From: Fistulifera solaris
Lineage: Eukaryota > Bacillariophyta > Bacillariophyceae > Naviculales > Stauroneidaceae
Assembly: GCA_030295235.1 (NCBI GenBank)
Contig: AP026136.1
Coordinates: forward strand, 620,001 to 684,000
Direction of reading: 5' to 3'
DNA length: 64,000 bases
Below are positions 46,771-57,080 of the stretch, in pieces (the stretch's first letter is position 1; every line of letters begins with the position of its first letter). The notes under the pieces were generated by a model that did no database searches, was not told the origin of the DNA, and saw only the letters and a program-made list of their open reading frames with translations. Made by a program: the position numbers and the translations under genes.

Positions 46771-47321
46771 TGTATTAGAAATGCTCGAATTGAAATTATC
46801 CTCTATGAATTTTTTTTAGCAAGGCGATGTTGAGATGAACACGAACCACCATCTCCAACATCGGCTTTTTTCTTGGGAGAAAAATCGTGAATGGCTCAAT
46901 TGTTGGTCTGTCACTTGTTTTGCTGACGTGAAGAGAAAAAAGGTGAAGGATCGGCAAATCTGTTGAAAAAGCTGTACTATCAACGATTCCCCAGTCTACA
47001 CAAATGATAATACTATTACGACAGAATCAGGAACTTCTTCGAATTTGACCCCTTTTCGTCATGACGAAGCGTGAAAGTAAACGTGGTCTATGACGCACTA
47101 GAGTCCTACGTGTATTTCCCGTAGGAAAAGCTACTGTAGGCCACTATACACGTTTCAGTAGCAGTTTGTCACGCTAAGACACAGTATCAACCGTGGAGCA
47201 AATCAGAAAAGACTATTGTGGAAATAATAGGGATCAACACAACAACTTTTCGTCACCATGACTAATGAATAATTTAAAAAAGATTTATCGCCACACATTA
47301 CTAATCTTAAACGAAAACTAT
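46771..47321. other. Intergenic region, 551 bp
   Basis: This is the 5' flank of the elongase gene and 3' flank of the phosphate translocator gene. A TTTTCGTCATGACGAA palindrome lies near 47053-47068 (TTCGTCATGACGAA is self-complementary). No gene is seen. Confidence 0.45.
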
Positions 47322-48739
47322 TTACTTGGGCTTGACGATGTTGTCGATGATGGAGTAGAGGAACACACCTGCAGGATGGAAAGACGCAAGTGCGTGATTA
47401 GAGACATGTGATGAAACAACAGGAAAACAAGAAAATAATGACAGGTACTCACCTCCAATACCAATAGAGCAGCCAGTCAACTTGATGGGGGAGAGAGATT
47501 CACCCAAAACCAAGGCGACACCAACAATGACAATGACACGCTTGGCCGTGTTAGCGACAGACTGGGTGACAGCTCCCGTCTTCTTAAGTGTCATGGTGGC
47601 CAACTCGTTGTATCCGTAAAAGTAAAGAGCCGAAGCCACCAAGTTTTGCCAAACAGCCGGAGTAGTTTTGGCGATCTGTACGAATTCGCCGAAACGGTTT
47701 CCTTCCTTGATAATAATAAGAGGAATGCTCAACAAGAAACCCAAGATACTGGTGAGGGCGAACTGGTTACCGATGGATCCAATACGGTCCTTGAGCCCGG
47801 GAGTCTCCATTAGCTTCTTGTTTTCGTTACCACGCACCGCAGCGAACATGTTGGCAATGCAGGCCGAGATGAGGGCAGACCAGGCAAAGTCGAGTTCCTT
47901 GACGGAAGCCAAGATGACACCACCGATGACGATGGGCAAGCAGAGCCACTTGGCCTTGGAGACTTTCTTACCGTAAACGAACTGAGAAAGCACAGCTGCG
48001 AACGCGGGTTCAGCGGCCTTGACAATCTGAGCGAAGGAGACGGCTCCCATTCCCATGGCGAACACCGAAGCAGCATGGGCACCCATGAAGCAAAGAGACA
48101 CCGGAAGCATCTTTTTGATATCGTCGAGGGTGACGGTAGGTGCCTTACGAGCATCGGGTGCCAGCCAAAGGAAGATACCGTAGAGGCATCCAATACCCAA
48201 CTGAAGACTGGAGATGGTCATGGGGAAACCGGTCTTGCCACCAGCAGCGTTCAAGGCAAGCTTGTTGGTGATATTGTACCAGTAGTTACCCAGGTACCAG
48301 AGACCAAAATAGACCAAAAGACCAATGTCGATGGATCCAGCGATTCCGCCTCCGCGGGGCGCTTTTTCAGCCGACGAAGAAGCGGTTTCTTTTAGTTGCT
48401 GTCCAAACGAGACGAATGTCAGAAACAAAGAATATATATAAAGGATTATCCATCGACATCAAACTTGTGCCTAGCATGATATACATGCCGATAAAGATCC
48501 ATATTCGCAAAATGAAAATCGAAAACTAACAAAAAAAATCTGCCGCCGATCATCTTGACGTCTGCGCTACTCACCGTAAGAGGTCGACCTTGCACGTCAA
48601 CAGCCTGTACCATCGGCGACTCCGATCGGCTGCGGGCAAAGCCCATTTTCTTGGTCGCACTCGAAGTGCTAACGCCATGAAGCCCAAAGGCTGATGCACA
48701 GAGAAGGTGAGCAAGGAATAGAGTAGAAAGAATCTTCAT
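47322..48739 (-). CDS. Triose-phosphate/phosphate-type translocator (plastid)
   Basis: It exchanges phosphorylated C3-C6 compounds for phosphate across a plastid membrane. Exon 1 (48575-48739) carries signal peptide MKILSTLFLAHLLCASAFG with an ASAF motif, so a bipartite presequence. Intron 48399-48574, exon 47453-48398, intron 47369-47452 and exon 47322-47368 (VFLYSIIDNIVKPK) give 385 residues. Family hallmarks are FGLWYLGNYWYNITNKLALN, SLQLGIGCLYG, HAASVFAMGMGAVSFAQIVKAAEP and LYFYGYNELATMTLKKTGAVTQSVANTAKRV, including the conserved Lys and Arg of the substrate site (TLKKTGAVT and AKRV). The nuclear gene sits back to back with a small membrane protein gene. Substrate preference (triose-P or PEP) is not resolved. 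Confidence 0.92.
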
Positions 48740-49343
48740 TTTGGTCGATGACTGCGGTGATAATCGAGAGATGTCAACTGATTTGCAATCGCTGTTTTTT
48801 TGAAGCAGCCGATCGGTATTTTCGAGACACGATATCTTGCGAAGATCGCATCGTTTTGACTTACAGGCAAAGATAGTGTAGCTAGATTTCAGACCCTTTC
48901 CTTGCCATTCATTGCTGTCATCGGAAGATCGAGCGTGAGAACTTGATTGGACACCACAAACAATCGAAAAACAGTAGACATTTCTTACTATCGGTTAAAG
49001 AGATCATTCTTACGTGGTGTCTACGTGGCCGACGTCAGACCAAGTACGTCACATTTGGACCTCGAGCCGAGGACGGCGCGCGAGAGTACGGCTGGCGTGC
49101 GCTTCGTATTTTGCAACTGTCACTGGGTTTTTAGATGTCGCAGATCTCGCGCACTCGAAAGATACGATTTTGGAATTCTGTGAAAGGTGGAGTCGAGCAA
49201 TCACACGACACGCAATTGCGAAGCAGATACATTCTTTCGAATAGAATAAAAAGCTCTCCTCTCTCCTTGTGAACAACGAATACCCGCTCTCTGTTGCGAT
49301 TAAACTCAACGCCTTTACAAATCTTAATTCTACAAAAGGCACA
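48740..49343. promoter_or_regulatory. Divergent promoter region with two ACGTCA (CRE-like) motifs
   Basis: The 604-bp gap lies between the phosphate translocator gene and the small membrane protein gene. GACGTCA (49031-49037) and TACGTCA (49045-49051) are 14 bp apart. TGACGT/ACGTCA motifs act as CO2/cAMP-responsive elements in P. tricornutum carbonic anhydrase promoters (established for PtCA1). Use here is inference. Confidence 0.4.
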
Positions 49344-49736
49344 ATGTCGCTCTCAACGGTGAATTACTACTTTGCAGAAACGACGGTGAGCATCCCTCTT
49401 GTCCACGAATCGCTCCGTGTTATCGTGTATTTCGACTCACACGCTCACGACATACAAAAGGGACTTCGTGTTCCATTTATGATCGTGGCGGTACTTTTGT
49501 TTTACGTCTTGTATCGATGGGATACAAAGATCACGGACCAGAATAATGATGCAATGGCTGTGCTGGAAAACATCGAACACGATGCCCGAAAACAAGAATA
49601 TCGCGCCAAGAATATGGCGAGTCGACAAGAAGTGAATGCCAGTAAGCGGAAGCAACTCAATAATATGAGCAAGCAGACGGCACATATTGCAAAAAACATT
49701 ATTCATCAACCCGATAAAAGTAAGAAGAGTCGTTAA
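49344..49736 (+). CDS. Small single-pass membrane protein with a basic coiled tail, 130 residues
   Basis: The start at 49344 (MSLSTVNYYFAE) is preferred to the longer frame from 49269, whose extra residues are not conserved-looking and which has no signal. One strong membrane helix is present (VPFMIVAVLLFYVLYRW, residues ~50-66). After it comes a charged helical tail (AMAVLENIEHDARKQEYRAKN) ending basic (PDKSKKSR). No signal peptide is seen, so a type II or tail-oriented membrane protein is likely. I recognise no family. It shares a 604-bp divergent promoter region with the phosphate translocator gene. Confidence 0.55.
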   Translation: MSLSTVNYYFAETTVSIPLVHESLRVIVYFDSHAHDIQKGLRVPFMIVAVLLFYVLYRWDTKITDQNNDAMAVLENIEHDARKQEYRAKNMASRQEVNASKRKQLNNMSKQTAHIAKNIIHQPDKSKKSR

Positions 49737-49822
49737 TCACAACGATACTAATCTCTGACATGTTAATGTGAGTCTACCTCTATCCGTAAACAACTACAAA
49801 TTGCCAGCTCTACAAGCTTTTT

Positions 49823-52263
49823 TTATAACTTTAGCTCAGCCTTGTCTCCTTCCTTGGCGGATATACCCAGCTCGAACGCGACTTTGCATTTTCCGGCCTT
49901 TCCAAAACCACCGACAATACTTCCCTCCTCTTGTGTGCTCGGTATAAACACTTTTGTGCCAACTTTTTCTTTTATATTGATCTCGGGAGCGAAGAACCCC
50001 GAAACGATCGCCATGGAATACTTGCCATTCGCCAATACGTCGCCTTTGATGGATGCTAGTTCCCCTATTAGATTTACACCTTTCTCTCGAGGTTTCTTCT
50101 TGTTAGCTTCCTTCTTCGGATTTTCCACCTCGAGTCGTGCCCCAGGACGGGAAGGTGGTAATGCCGTGGATTGCTGCATGGATTTAGTAGGGTCGTGCAT
50201 GAATCGCTTAAAGCGGAGGTAAAGTGGCTCGCCCTCTTGCACTTCTGTTCCACCCGGAAAATACAATCGGAATTTGCCCGACGTTCCGTACGATGATTTG
50301 ATCTCCCCAATGTCCCCCTGTTCGGTCTCCATTTTCATGCCGATAAATAGTTTCATGTTTGTTTCTTTCTTGAACAAATCGGCGCCAAATATTTCATAGC
50401 ACACGACTTTCTGGTCATCAAAGCGCTTGTGTGGGTCTCCTAATTTCGAGACCACACCAACTTTTTGTTTCTCGGTGTAAAGACGAATTTGTGTCATGGC
50501 CGTACTTGGTTCGACTCGTTCGATCAATCGACCCGAAAAGGCTAATCGACAGGACGAAGCAGTGCCGCCATCTGAGTCAACGGCAACATCTAGCCTTGAC
50601 CCAATGACAAGACTATGTGCTGGACAGTAAACAGGCGTTTGAAAGTCTAGTAAGGCCCAGTGCAAAAGAGTTTCTTGCGGGTCACCCGGTGCAATATCCA
50701 GAGTCTCCAGCAAAGAGTCTTGAAAGACAAAGTCTTGTTGAAAATCGAAAGGTATTTTCGGCAATCCCGCAAGGTCCGCATCACCTCCCAGCCACGACGA
50801 CATGAGCTTGTTGCTAGAGGCGTCGTTCTTAGCTTCGGCTGCTTGATGTGCCAACTCCCTCGCTCCCCAAAATGTAAGTGTTGCCATTACAGTGGTGTGG
50901 CCAACAGAAACATGAAACTTAGAGTTGCACATGAGTTTGCCGGATGTGTAATACGGAACTTTTCGCACAAGCGCGATCGCCCCTTTCCACAACGGCACAG
51001 CTCCAGGGGCTGCAACAATGCCGCGTTCTAAGAGTTTCGCATCTAAGTTACTGACACATATTCCCGCCCGATCTCCTTGTTGAATGTGTTGTACTTGTCG
51101 TTTAAACATTTGAATTGATTTAATTTTTCGATCCATGCCGAGTGATGGAAACTCGATGCCGTCGTTGACGGCAGCAAAGCCCGATAAAACCGTCCCTGTC
51201 AACACTGTACCGCGTCCGCGAATAGGAAAGCAGTGATCGACGGAAAAATAAAAAGGCTGCTCTTTGGCTTCATTCGTCACACTTCGTCGTGGCGGTGGAA
51301 GTTTTGCTTTCAACAAATCAACCAACAAATCCATCTGATATGTCTCGTGAACGGCCGATGTTTTGGTTTCTTCCGCATTTGCCGCGGCTTTTTCTCCTCC
51401 TACACAGGCAGCCACACCGATCATGGGGGCATCCGCAAACCGCGTGCCTTTCAGTCTTTTCCTTACTTTTGATTTTGCCGCTTCCAGTTGTTTTTCACGT
51501 TCGTTCGGCTCAAACATATCTGCCTTATTCAAAGCGACTAATAAGTGCGGACTGGTCAACTGAGCAAGTACCAAACATTCTGTAGTCTGCGCCTGCCATC
51601 CTTTAACCTGCATTCATGCACGACAAGTCAGAAGTCATCACGAGTTAATACAAAGTACAGTCTTATTTCTTTCGCATACATCAAAGACCAGCAATAGAGC
51701 GTGTGACTTACTGCATCAACAATCAACAATACCATATCAATAATTTGAGCACCACCAATGATGGTGCGAATCAAACTAGCGTGACCTGGACAATCGACAA
51801 GAGTTATCTGTAACTTCTTCTTGTCGGGGAAATGTTTTTGTAAGTGTTCCGGTAAATCGAGAAAGAAGCAACTAAAACCGAGGTCCAGAGTCATTCCTCG
51901 TTCTCTTGACTCTTTACTTTTGTCGAGAGCAGCTGTCGACAAAAGTGTTGACAACGCTTTAACCAGGGATGTCTTTCCTATGATTAGTAGTCACAATTGC
52001 TAAGAATGTGAGCAAAGAGGCGCCTTGCATCCCATTACGGTAAGATAGTGCCACGTTCTTACCGCTATCAACATGACCTACGATTCGATAGGTGAAAGGA
52101 AAAAACAAATTCAGTAAGCATGTGAGAAAAGCTTAGCAGTGTTTTAAAAATCCACTCAACAAAGGGGTCGTCGACGGACGCTTATCTTACCTAGAACTCC
52201 AACGTTGACATTGAGGATTTCTTGCGGGTCGAACTGTTGCTCCGCTGTCTTTACTTCTGGCAT
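49823..52263 (-). CDS. EEFSEC: Selenocysteine-specific elongation factor EFSec (SelB)
   Basis: EFSec carries Sec-tRNA(Sec) to ribosomes at recoded UGA. Four exons (52191-52263, 52063-52077, 51712-51977, 49823-51607) give 712 residues in frame with no repair. The G1 loop GHVDSGKT is assembled across three exons: G-|GHVDS|-GKT. G3 is DCPGHASLIRTIIGGAQIID and G4 is NKAD, preceded by HLLVALNKADMFE. EFSec-specific features are the ERGMTLDLGF switch region, then FYFSVDHCFPIRGRGTVLTGTVLSG and IKSIQMFKRQV of domain 2. Domain 4 is basic with EKQKVGVVSK and the KKEANKKKPREKGVNLIG linker. All four introns/exons use GT-AG. The middle exon is only 15 nt. It shows that the organism makes selenoproteins, so an in-frame TGA elsewhere could be Sec. 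Confidence 0.92.
52063..52077 (-). other. 15-nt microexon of EFSec encoding the P-loop
   Basis: Bounded by acceptor TCGTAG (intron 52078-52190) and donor GTAAGA (intron 51978-52062). Its 15 nt supply GHVDS of the G1 motif, in phase with both neighbours. Without it the GTPase would lack its nucleotide-binding loop. Confidence 0.85.
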
Positions 52264-52548
52264 TTTGCTTGGTAGATCGAACTCAGTCGAATGTATGCAA
52301 TACTTTCGGAAGGCTTAGACAGCAGCGCTCAGGATGTTAACAATAAATACTCTGGTGGCAAAAAAATAAAACAACAAAAAACTCTCCCAACAATTTGTGG
52401 CGTGACTATAAGCGATACGTGACTTCAGGTGGATGATGCACCAAAACTGCAGCGGGTACCGGTACGCGACACATGGACTATATGATTAATATGTAGGCAA
52501 AATGCATCCGAATACAGCAAGAACAACTCGCAGCGCCCAATACTGGTA

Positions 52549-53691
52549 ATGAAAATATTCCACAAATCGTTGACCATGGCGGCGTATCTACCTCTTCGAA
52601 TACTTTGTTTGCATGACTCCCATTCCAATGCCGAGCAGCTAAAAACGGAACTAGATACGTTAGGAAAACGCTTGTTTGAGAAGCATGGAGGCATTGATCT
52701 TGTATACGTCAATAGCCCGATTGCCCTGCAATTAGAAACGGAACGGGTATGGTGGGAAGCGGTGAAGCAGCGACCAGCTCTTTCGCCACAGCAAAAACAA
52801 CATCAGGCGGATCTTATCTTTGACAGTGATAACGATGATGAAGAAGAGAATGATGAGAATGGTTCCATGGAATCATCTCAAGATCAGGAACTATCACTTC
52901 AGGCAGCATCCGAAAAAGAAGGCACATCCGCAATGAGTGAGCTTGCTGCCCCATATTACCGAGGCTTGGATGCTTCGTTGCAACTATTACGTCAGGTGTG
53001 GATGTCTCAACCATTTTGGGGAATACTCGGCGTAGGACAGGGTGCAGCAGTGTCTGCCTTATTGACGTTGATTTTGCAAACATCCGAAAACCCAGTTCCG
53101 CCGCCGTCCTTTGCTATTTTCGTCCGAGGTCAAACATTACTGCCCGAGCAGGAATGCCTGATCGATCATATGCCATGTTTGCACATTCTAGATACACACG
53201 ATGCTTTGCACCGCGAAGGAACACTGTTGTCACACCAGTTTCCGGGGACGTGTGCTTCAGTGCTGTCACCAGATCAAAGAATGGGAAAGGACGCGTTCAA
53301 TGTCATGGGAAGGTTCATTCTAAGTCAAAAGAAAAAAGCCATGGGCAGTGGTCGAGACCTTGTATTACTGCAAAACGCGCTTTATTTTACAGAACAGCAA
53401 GCGGCAGACAAAATTGCGCTGGAAATCGCCAAGAACCCGCCGGCTCCTCTCATGGCCATTATCCGCCCACAGCATGTCGCTGGTTGGCAGGGAAACAAGC
53501 GTCGACAACCGGGGGAAGAAGGAGGAGGCGCACCGTGTCCGTCGGAGTTTTTATTGAAGCGAGACAAACGCCACAATCGACACAAGACAGGTGGTGGAGG
53601 CGTGAGCCGTGTACATCCGAACCAGCAAGCTGAAAGGGATGCTAGCTCATATTCAGTAGAAACTAGCACAGAAAGCTACAATGTAAAATGA
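52549..53691 (+). CDS. FSH1/OVCA2-like alpha/beta-hydrolase-fold protein, apparently lacking the catalytic Ser
   Basis: 380 residues in an uninterrupted frame. The N-terminal block LRILCLHDSHSNAEQLKTEL and the later WGILGVGQGAAVSALLTLIL follow the FSH1 serine-hydrolase pattern (RILCLHG...NA...; GLLGFSQGAA). Where family members have G-x-S-x-G, this protein has GVGQG, so the nucleophile is Gly. The usual LHG also reads LHD. An acidic insert (DSDNDDEEENDENGS, residues ~90-105) and a long basic Gly/Arg-rich C-terminal tail are extra. It may be a non-catalytic member used for binding. The start may be 52549 or the second ATG (MAAYLPLRIL), which sits closer to the domain. The divergent neighbour is EFSec. 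Confidence 0.6.
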   Translation: MKIFHKSLTMAAYLPLRILCLHDSHSNAEQLKTELDTLGKRLFEKHGGIDLVYVNSPIALQLETERVWWEAVKQRPALSPQQKQHQADLIFDSDNDDEEENDENGSMESSQDQELSLQAASEKEGTSAMSELAAPYYRGLDASLQLLRQVWMSQPFWGILGVGQGAAVSALLTLILQTSENPVPPPSFAIFVRGQTLLPEQECLIDHMPCLHILDTHDALHREGTLLSHQFPGTCASVLSPDQRMGKDAFNVMGRFILSQKKKAMGSGRDLVLLQNALYFTEQQAADKIALEIAKNPPAPLMAIIRPQHVAGWQGNKRRQPGEEGGGAPCPSEFLLKRDKRHNRHKTGGGGVSRVHPNQQAERDASSYSVETSTESYNVK

Positions 53692-53761
53692 TATGCATTA
53701 GAGATTACCATCGATAATATGAAGAACGTTGGGCCGTTCGCGTAAGACCCGCGGACGGAAT

Positions 53762-55638
53762 CTAATTCGTTGGATCAGTATCTAGTTCGTTTCCTGTTAA
53801 ACTGCAATATTCACGGCAATAGGAAGGAAGATTTCTCTGCAGTCGATCACGATTGATGTGGGCCTCACTGGACATATCTATGGAAGCAAGGGAACCATTG
53901 GGACAGTCGAGCTCTAATTTCAGAGCGCCGTCCGCGGTAACAAGCTCAGCCGTGACCCGCCCACAATCATCACAATACCACCACTTCGTATCATCGCTTC
54001 CCCACGGAGGAAAAGGGACGCAAGAAAGCCAGGTACAACTGGGACACGGTGTAGTCGGTTCGCCACCCCCACTTTGGAGAAGTATAATGAGAATTATAAC
54101 AAACAAAGCCACCGTAAGAATCAATCCGCAAAATTTTATAACAAAATGCTTTGTGCGCGTCAACAAGCTTTCCTCCATGCCAAAGAAATCCGCAGAGAGA
54201 CGCTGAATCGTGGAAATTCCACACATGAAGCCAAAGACCATGCCGCCAAGATCTGATCAAATTTCGTTAGAACAGGAAGACTAATGAAGTGATAGGCAAG
54301 GATGGGTCCTTAGCAGACTTACGTGTGAAATTGTCAACGAACGGTGTCAAGCCAATAATGCAATTCAGCACAATATCAAAGAGTAGGGCGATAACAACCA
54401 TAACGTGATGATGCTTTTTCCCATTCTCAGTGACAAAATCACAAAACAACAGTTTCCAATTCATGATTATGTCAGCAATGCACGCTCCGATGAAACCGAA
54501 TATGCCTCCTGATGCTCCAACGGTGATAAATTCAGGTAAGAAAATTGCACTCAAAATTGTTCCACCAACCGCGGATAGCATGAAGATGATCATAGCGGCA
54601 AACCAACCGTGCGTCGACTCAATTGCGGCTCCAACGAACCACAGAGCCATCATATTGATGAAGTAATGAACCAAACCAGCATGAAGTATTGTCGATGAAA
54701 GTAAGCGCCAACCCTCGTCGTGGTTGACAATCAGGTCAGTGTCTTTTGCGCCCATTTTAATGAGCGTTGCTGCACTCGGACCAATCATTGGGTTCGCAGA
54801 TAAATTCTCTACTTCCCAACCATTCACTCCGATTGAAGCAATCATCAGCATTGTGCATACAAATAGAAGCGTATAGGTGAACCACGGGCGATTCGCGCTT
54901 CCTTTCTTGCTCTCTTCAAAGTCGGCCCATGAAAGATAAGGGTCGCCATTTGCACGTCTCACAGCAGCATTTTCCGCCCATTCCACGTCGATACGAATAG
55001 ATGAAAGGTGGTCGTAAAGACCCAAAATTCCGAATGGTCTTTCGTCACCGTATTTCTTACGTCGCTTTTCTTGTGCAAATTGAAAGTCTCTGATTCGTCG
55101 CGCTAATGTCGGAGCAATAAAATCGGCAGCTCCCCAACCAGCAGATAATGTTCCTGCTAGCAAACGCAGTTGATCGATGTCTTCTTGTTTGTGTTCTATC
55201 TGAGGGTGGATATCACAGGGCTCAAGGAACTCTGGATTTCGTTCGAACTCCTCTTCATCACTGAAGTACTCATCCACGAAAGAGTAATCCTCGCTATCCC
55301 TCTCAAAGCTCATGAACCTGCGACGTTAAAAGGGGTTAGCTATGACATGATGATCAAACCAATCTAGTTATTATCAATTTCCTTTGAGCTCACCTCTTAT
55401 CTTGTTCCGATGCGTCAGTGCAGGCTCTCTCTTCGCGAGACTCGCAAGACTCGTCAGGGACTGTCCGCTGCGATTCAGGAAGTTGACCATTTGCTGAGAA
55501 GAATTGTTGAAATTGATCTTCCGAATGACGACTTCTCTTCGGCGACAAGGTGAATGCTGACGACATTTCATGTAGTTGTTCCATTCCCCGGAGTCTGGGT
55601 TGTCTCTCCATGTCTTTAAAACTTCTTTCCATGGTCAT
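53762..55638 (-). CDS. Rhomboid intramembrane serine protease with acidic N-terminus and C-terminal zinc ribbon
   Basis: Three exons (55394-55638, 54323-55317, 53762-54252) with introns 55318-55393 and 54253-54322 give 576 residues without repair. The catalytic dyad is intact: Ser in VGASGGIFGFIG and His in VDNFTHLGGMVFGF, where the His codon is created by the last splice (C|AT). Supporting motifs are WRLLSSTILHAGLVHYFINM and ALWFVGAAIESTHGW. The N-terminal ~180 residues are cytosolic, rich in Asp/Glu/Ser/Arg. After the last helix (ILTVALFVIILIILL) comes a CPSC...CDDC zinc-ribbon-like domain. This is the iRhom/RBL-type topology with seven helices. Its substrate is unknown; the secretory pathway or plasma membrane is likely. 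Confidence 0.88.
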
Positions 55639-56255
55639 TTCCTCCTTTTTCTGATATGTTATGAACTTGTGTGTCGGAAAATTGTTCTTGTTGAAGCATC
55701 AAAAACGTGGTTACTAATTTTGAAGCCTCTGCCCGCTCGCACGATCAATAAAACGTCTTTCCTCAATTCACGAAACGACTTTGCAGCAATGAATATTTTA
55801 CCATAGCTTTAAAATCACCTTCGTGACGCCCGTCAGGTTTTCTAGTACACATTAATTCATACCATCCGTACACAGTGTGCCTCCGCTTTAAGAACAAAAC
55901 TGCTTGCTGCTCAATTCAGACGACGTGCGACGGACAGTCATTCACGGAGTTATTGCTATCGCGTTGTGACAATCGTGCAAATGCAAAGTACGGAGTACTT
56001 GTAGTCTATTGAACTGGTGTGTCAATTGTGACCAGTGTCCTAAGCAAGTAGGCCAAATACGTAGAATTCTACGTGGTCAACCCTTATCACAAATGCACCA
56101 CCTCATCATTGAGCCTTGACTTTCTGACACCTTCCTTCTGCACACGTAGAGTTTGTACAGGAGCCTACGGCGCAACAATATGTTCTGTAGGCCCAGCCGA
56201 AACGCATCACTGATCACAACTCTTCTTCATTATCTATTATCTCTCATCTAGCAAC
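55639..56255. other. Divergent intergenic region, 617 bp
   Basis: It separates the rhomboid gene and the small secreted peptide gene. It holds a TACGGAGTA copy (55989-55997) and an ACGTAG...CTACGTGG stretch (56059-56077). No gene is seen. Confidence 0.45.
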
Positions 56256-56656
56256 ATGAAATCGACTTTCGGTGGTATCTTGCTTGCCCTCCTTATCGGA
56301 GCGGCCGTTGCGTTCATTCGTCCGGCTCAGCCTTTCCAGGTTGAGAACACTGTGCCTCCTAGCGTTCTTTCCTTCAAGGTCGGTGACGAACTCGACAACG
56401 CCAACATTGCTTCAGACAACAATATTCACCCCGCTCGCAAGTGTAAGTAACTGAAGATGTGCAATCGCCTTCGTTTCTAGTTCTCTTATCCTACTTTCTT
56501 TCCGCTACTTGCTCCTCATTCAGGCGGTTTCTGTATGGGAGTAAGTGTTTTCTTGTCAGACCTGGTAAAAGAAAATCCTCATCCTCAGCTTACGTTTCAC
56601 CTTCCTTCTTGCCACAGTGAGCCGGGCAGACGAACTGTCCTGTCAGCGGCCTCTAG
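56256..56656 (+). CDS. Small secreted peptide precursor with Cys-containing tail
   Basis: Exon 1 (56256-56442) encodes a signal peptide (MKSTFGGILLALLIGAAVAF) and a short Pro/Asp/Asn-rich mature region ending HPARK. A donor GTAAGT at 56443 and an acceptor at 56523 lead into a 17-nt exon (56524-56540) reading CGFCMG, followed by another GTAAGT. The next acceptors offer either an immediate TGA (after CCACAG at 56617) or TNCPVSGL and TAG (after GGGCAG at 56629), for 70 or 76 residues. Unspliced, the protein stops at CK after 64 residues. All versions are short, secreted and Cys-bearing. No family is recognised. A signalling, antimicrobial or wall peptide is possible but unproven. Confidence 0.5.
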
Positions 56657-57080
56657 GCCACGACAAGCGTTCGTCGTGCAAGGAGCTTGATGATAACAGG
56701 TTCGTAAGAAATCGACTCGAACATCAAGAGTGACTTCTTGAGGAACGACAGCAATTGTTGCCATTAAGCCTACAGAGACCGCGAGAGGATCGATGTTGGT
56801 CGATTTGAATGGGTGCTGCTTCCGGCGGAATGACGAATCATTACTCTTAAAATCAATGGGGAATAGATTCTGATAAGGCTTGGAAGTTTCTCATTTTTGA
56901 GTCCAACTGAAATTCTTTCAAAACCAGGCTATCATATTTGATTGATATTCAAGTTTGTGTGTAGGAAATTTAAATTAAATATGATATCGCTTTCAATTAC
57001 GACTGAGGCCTAAAAGATCATGATGAAAACAAGCGGCGGATCTCCGAGAAATCCATCCAAATCAGTTCGAAGAGTGAAGA
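56657..57080. other. Intergenic region, 424 bp
   Basis: It follows the secreted peptide gene and precedes the 3' end of the sulfotransferase gene. AT-rich toward 56930-57000. No feature is recognised. Confidence 0.4.
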
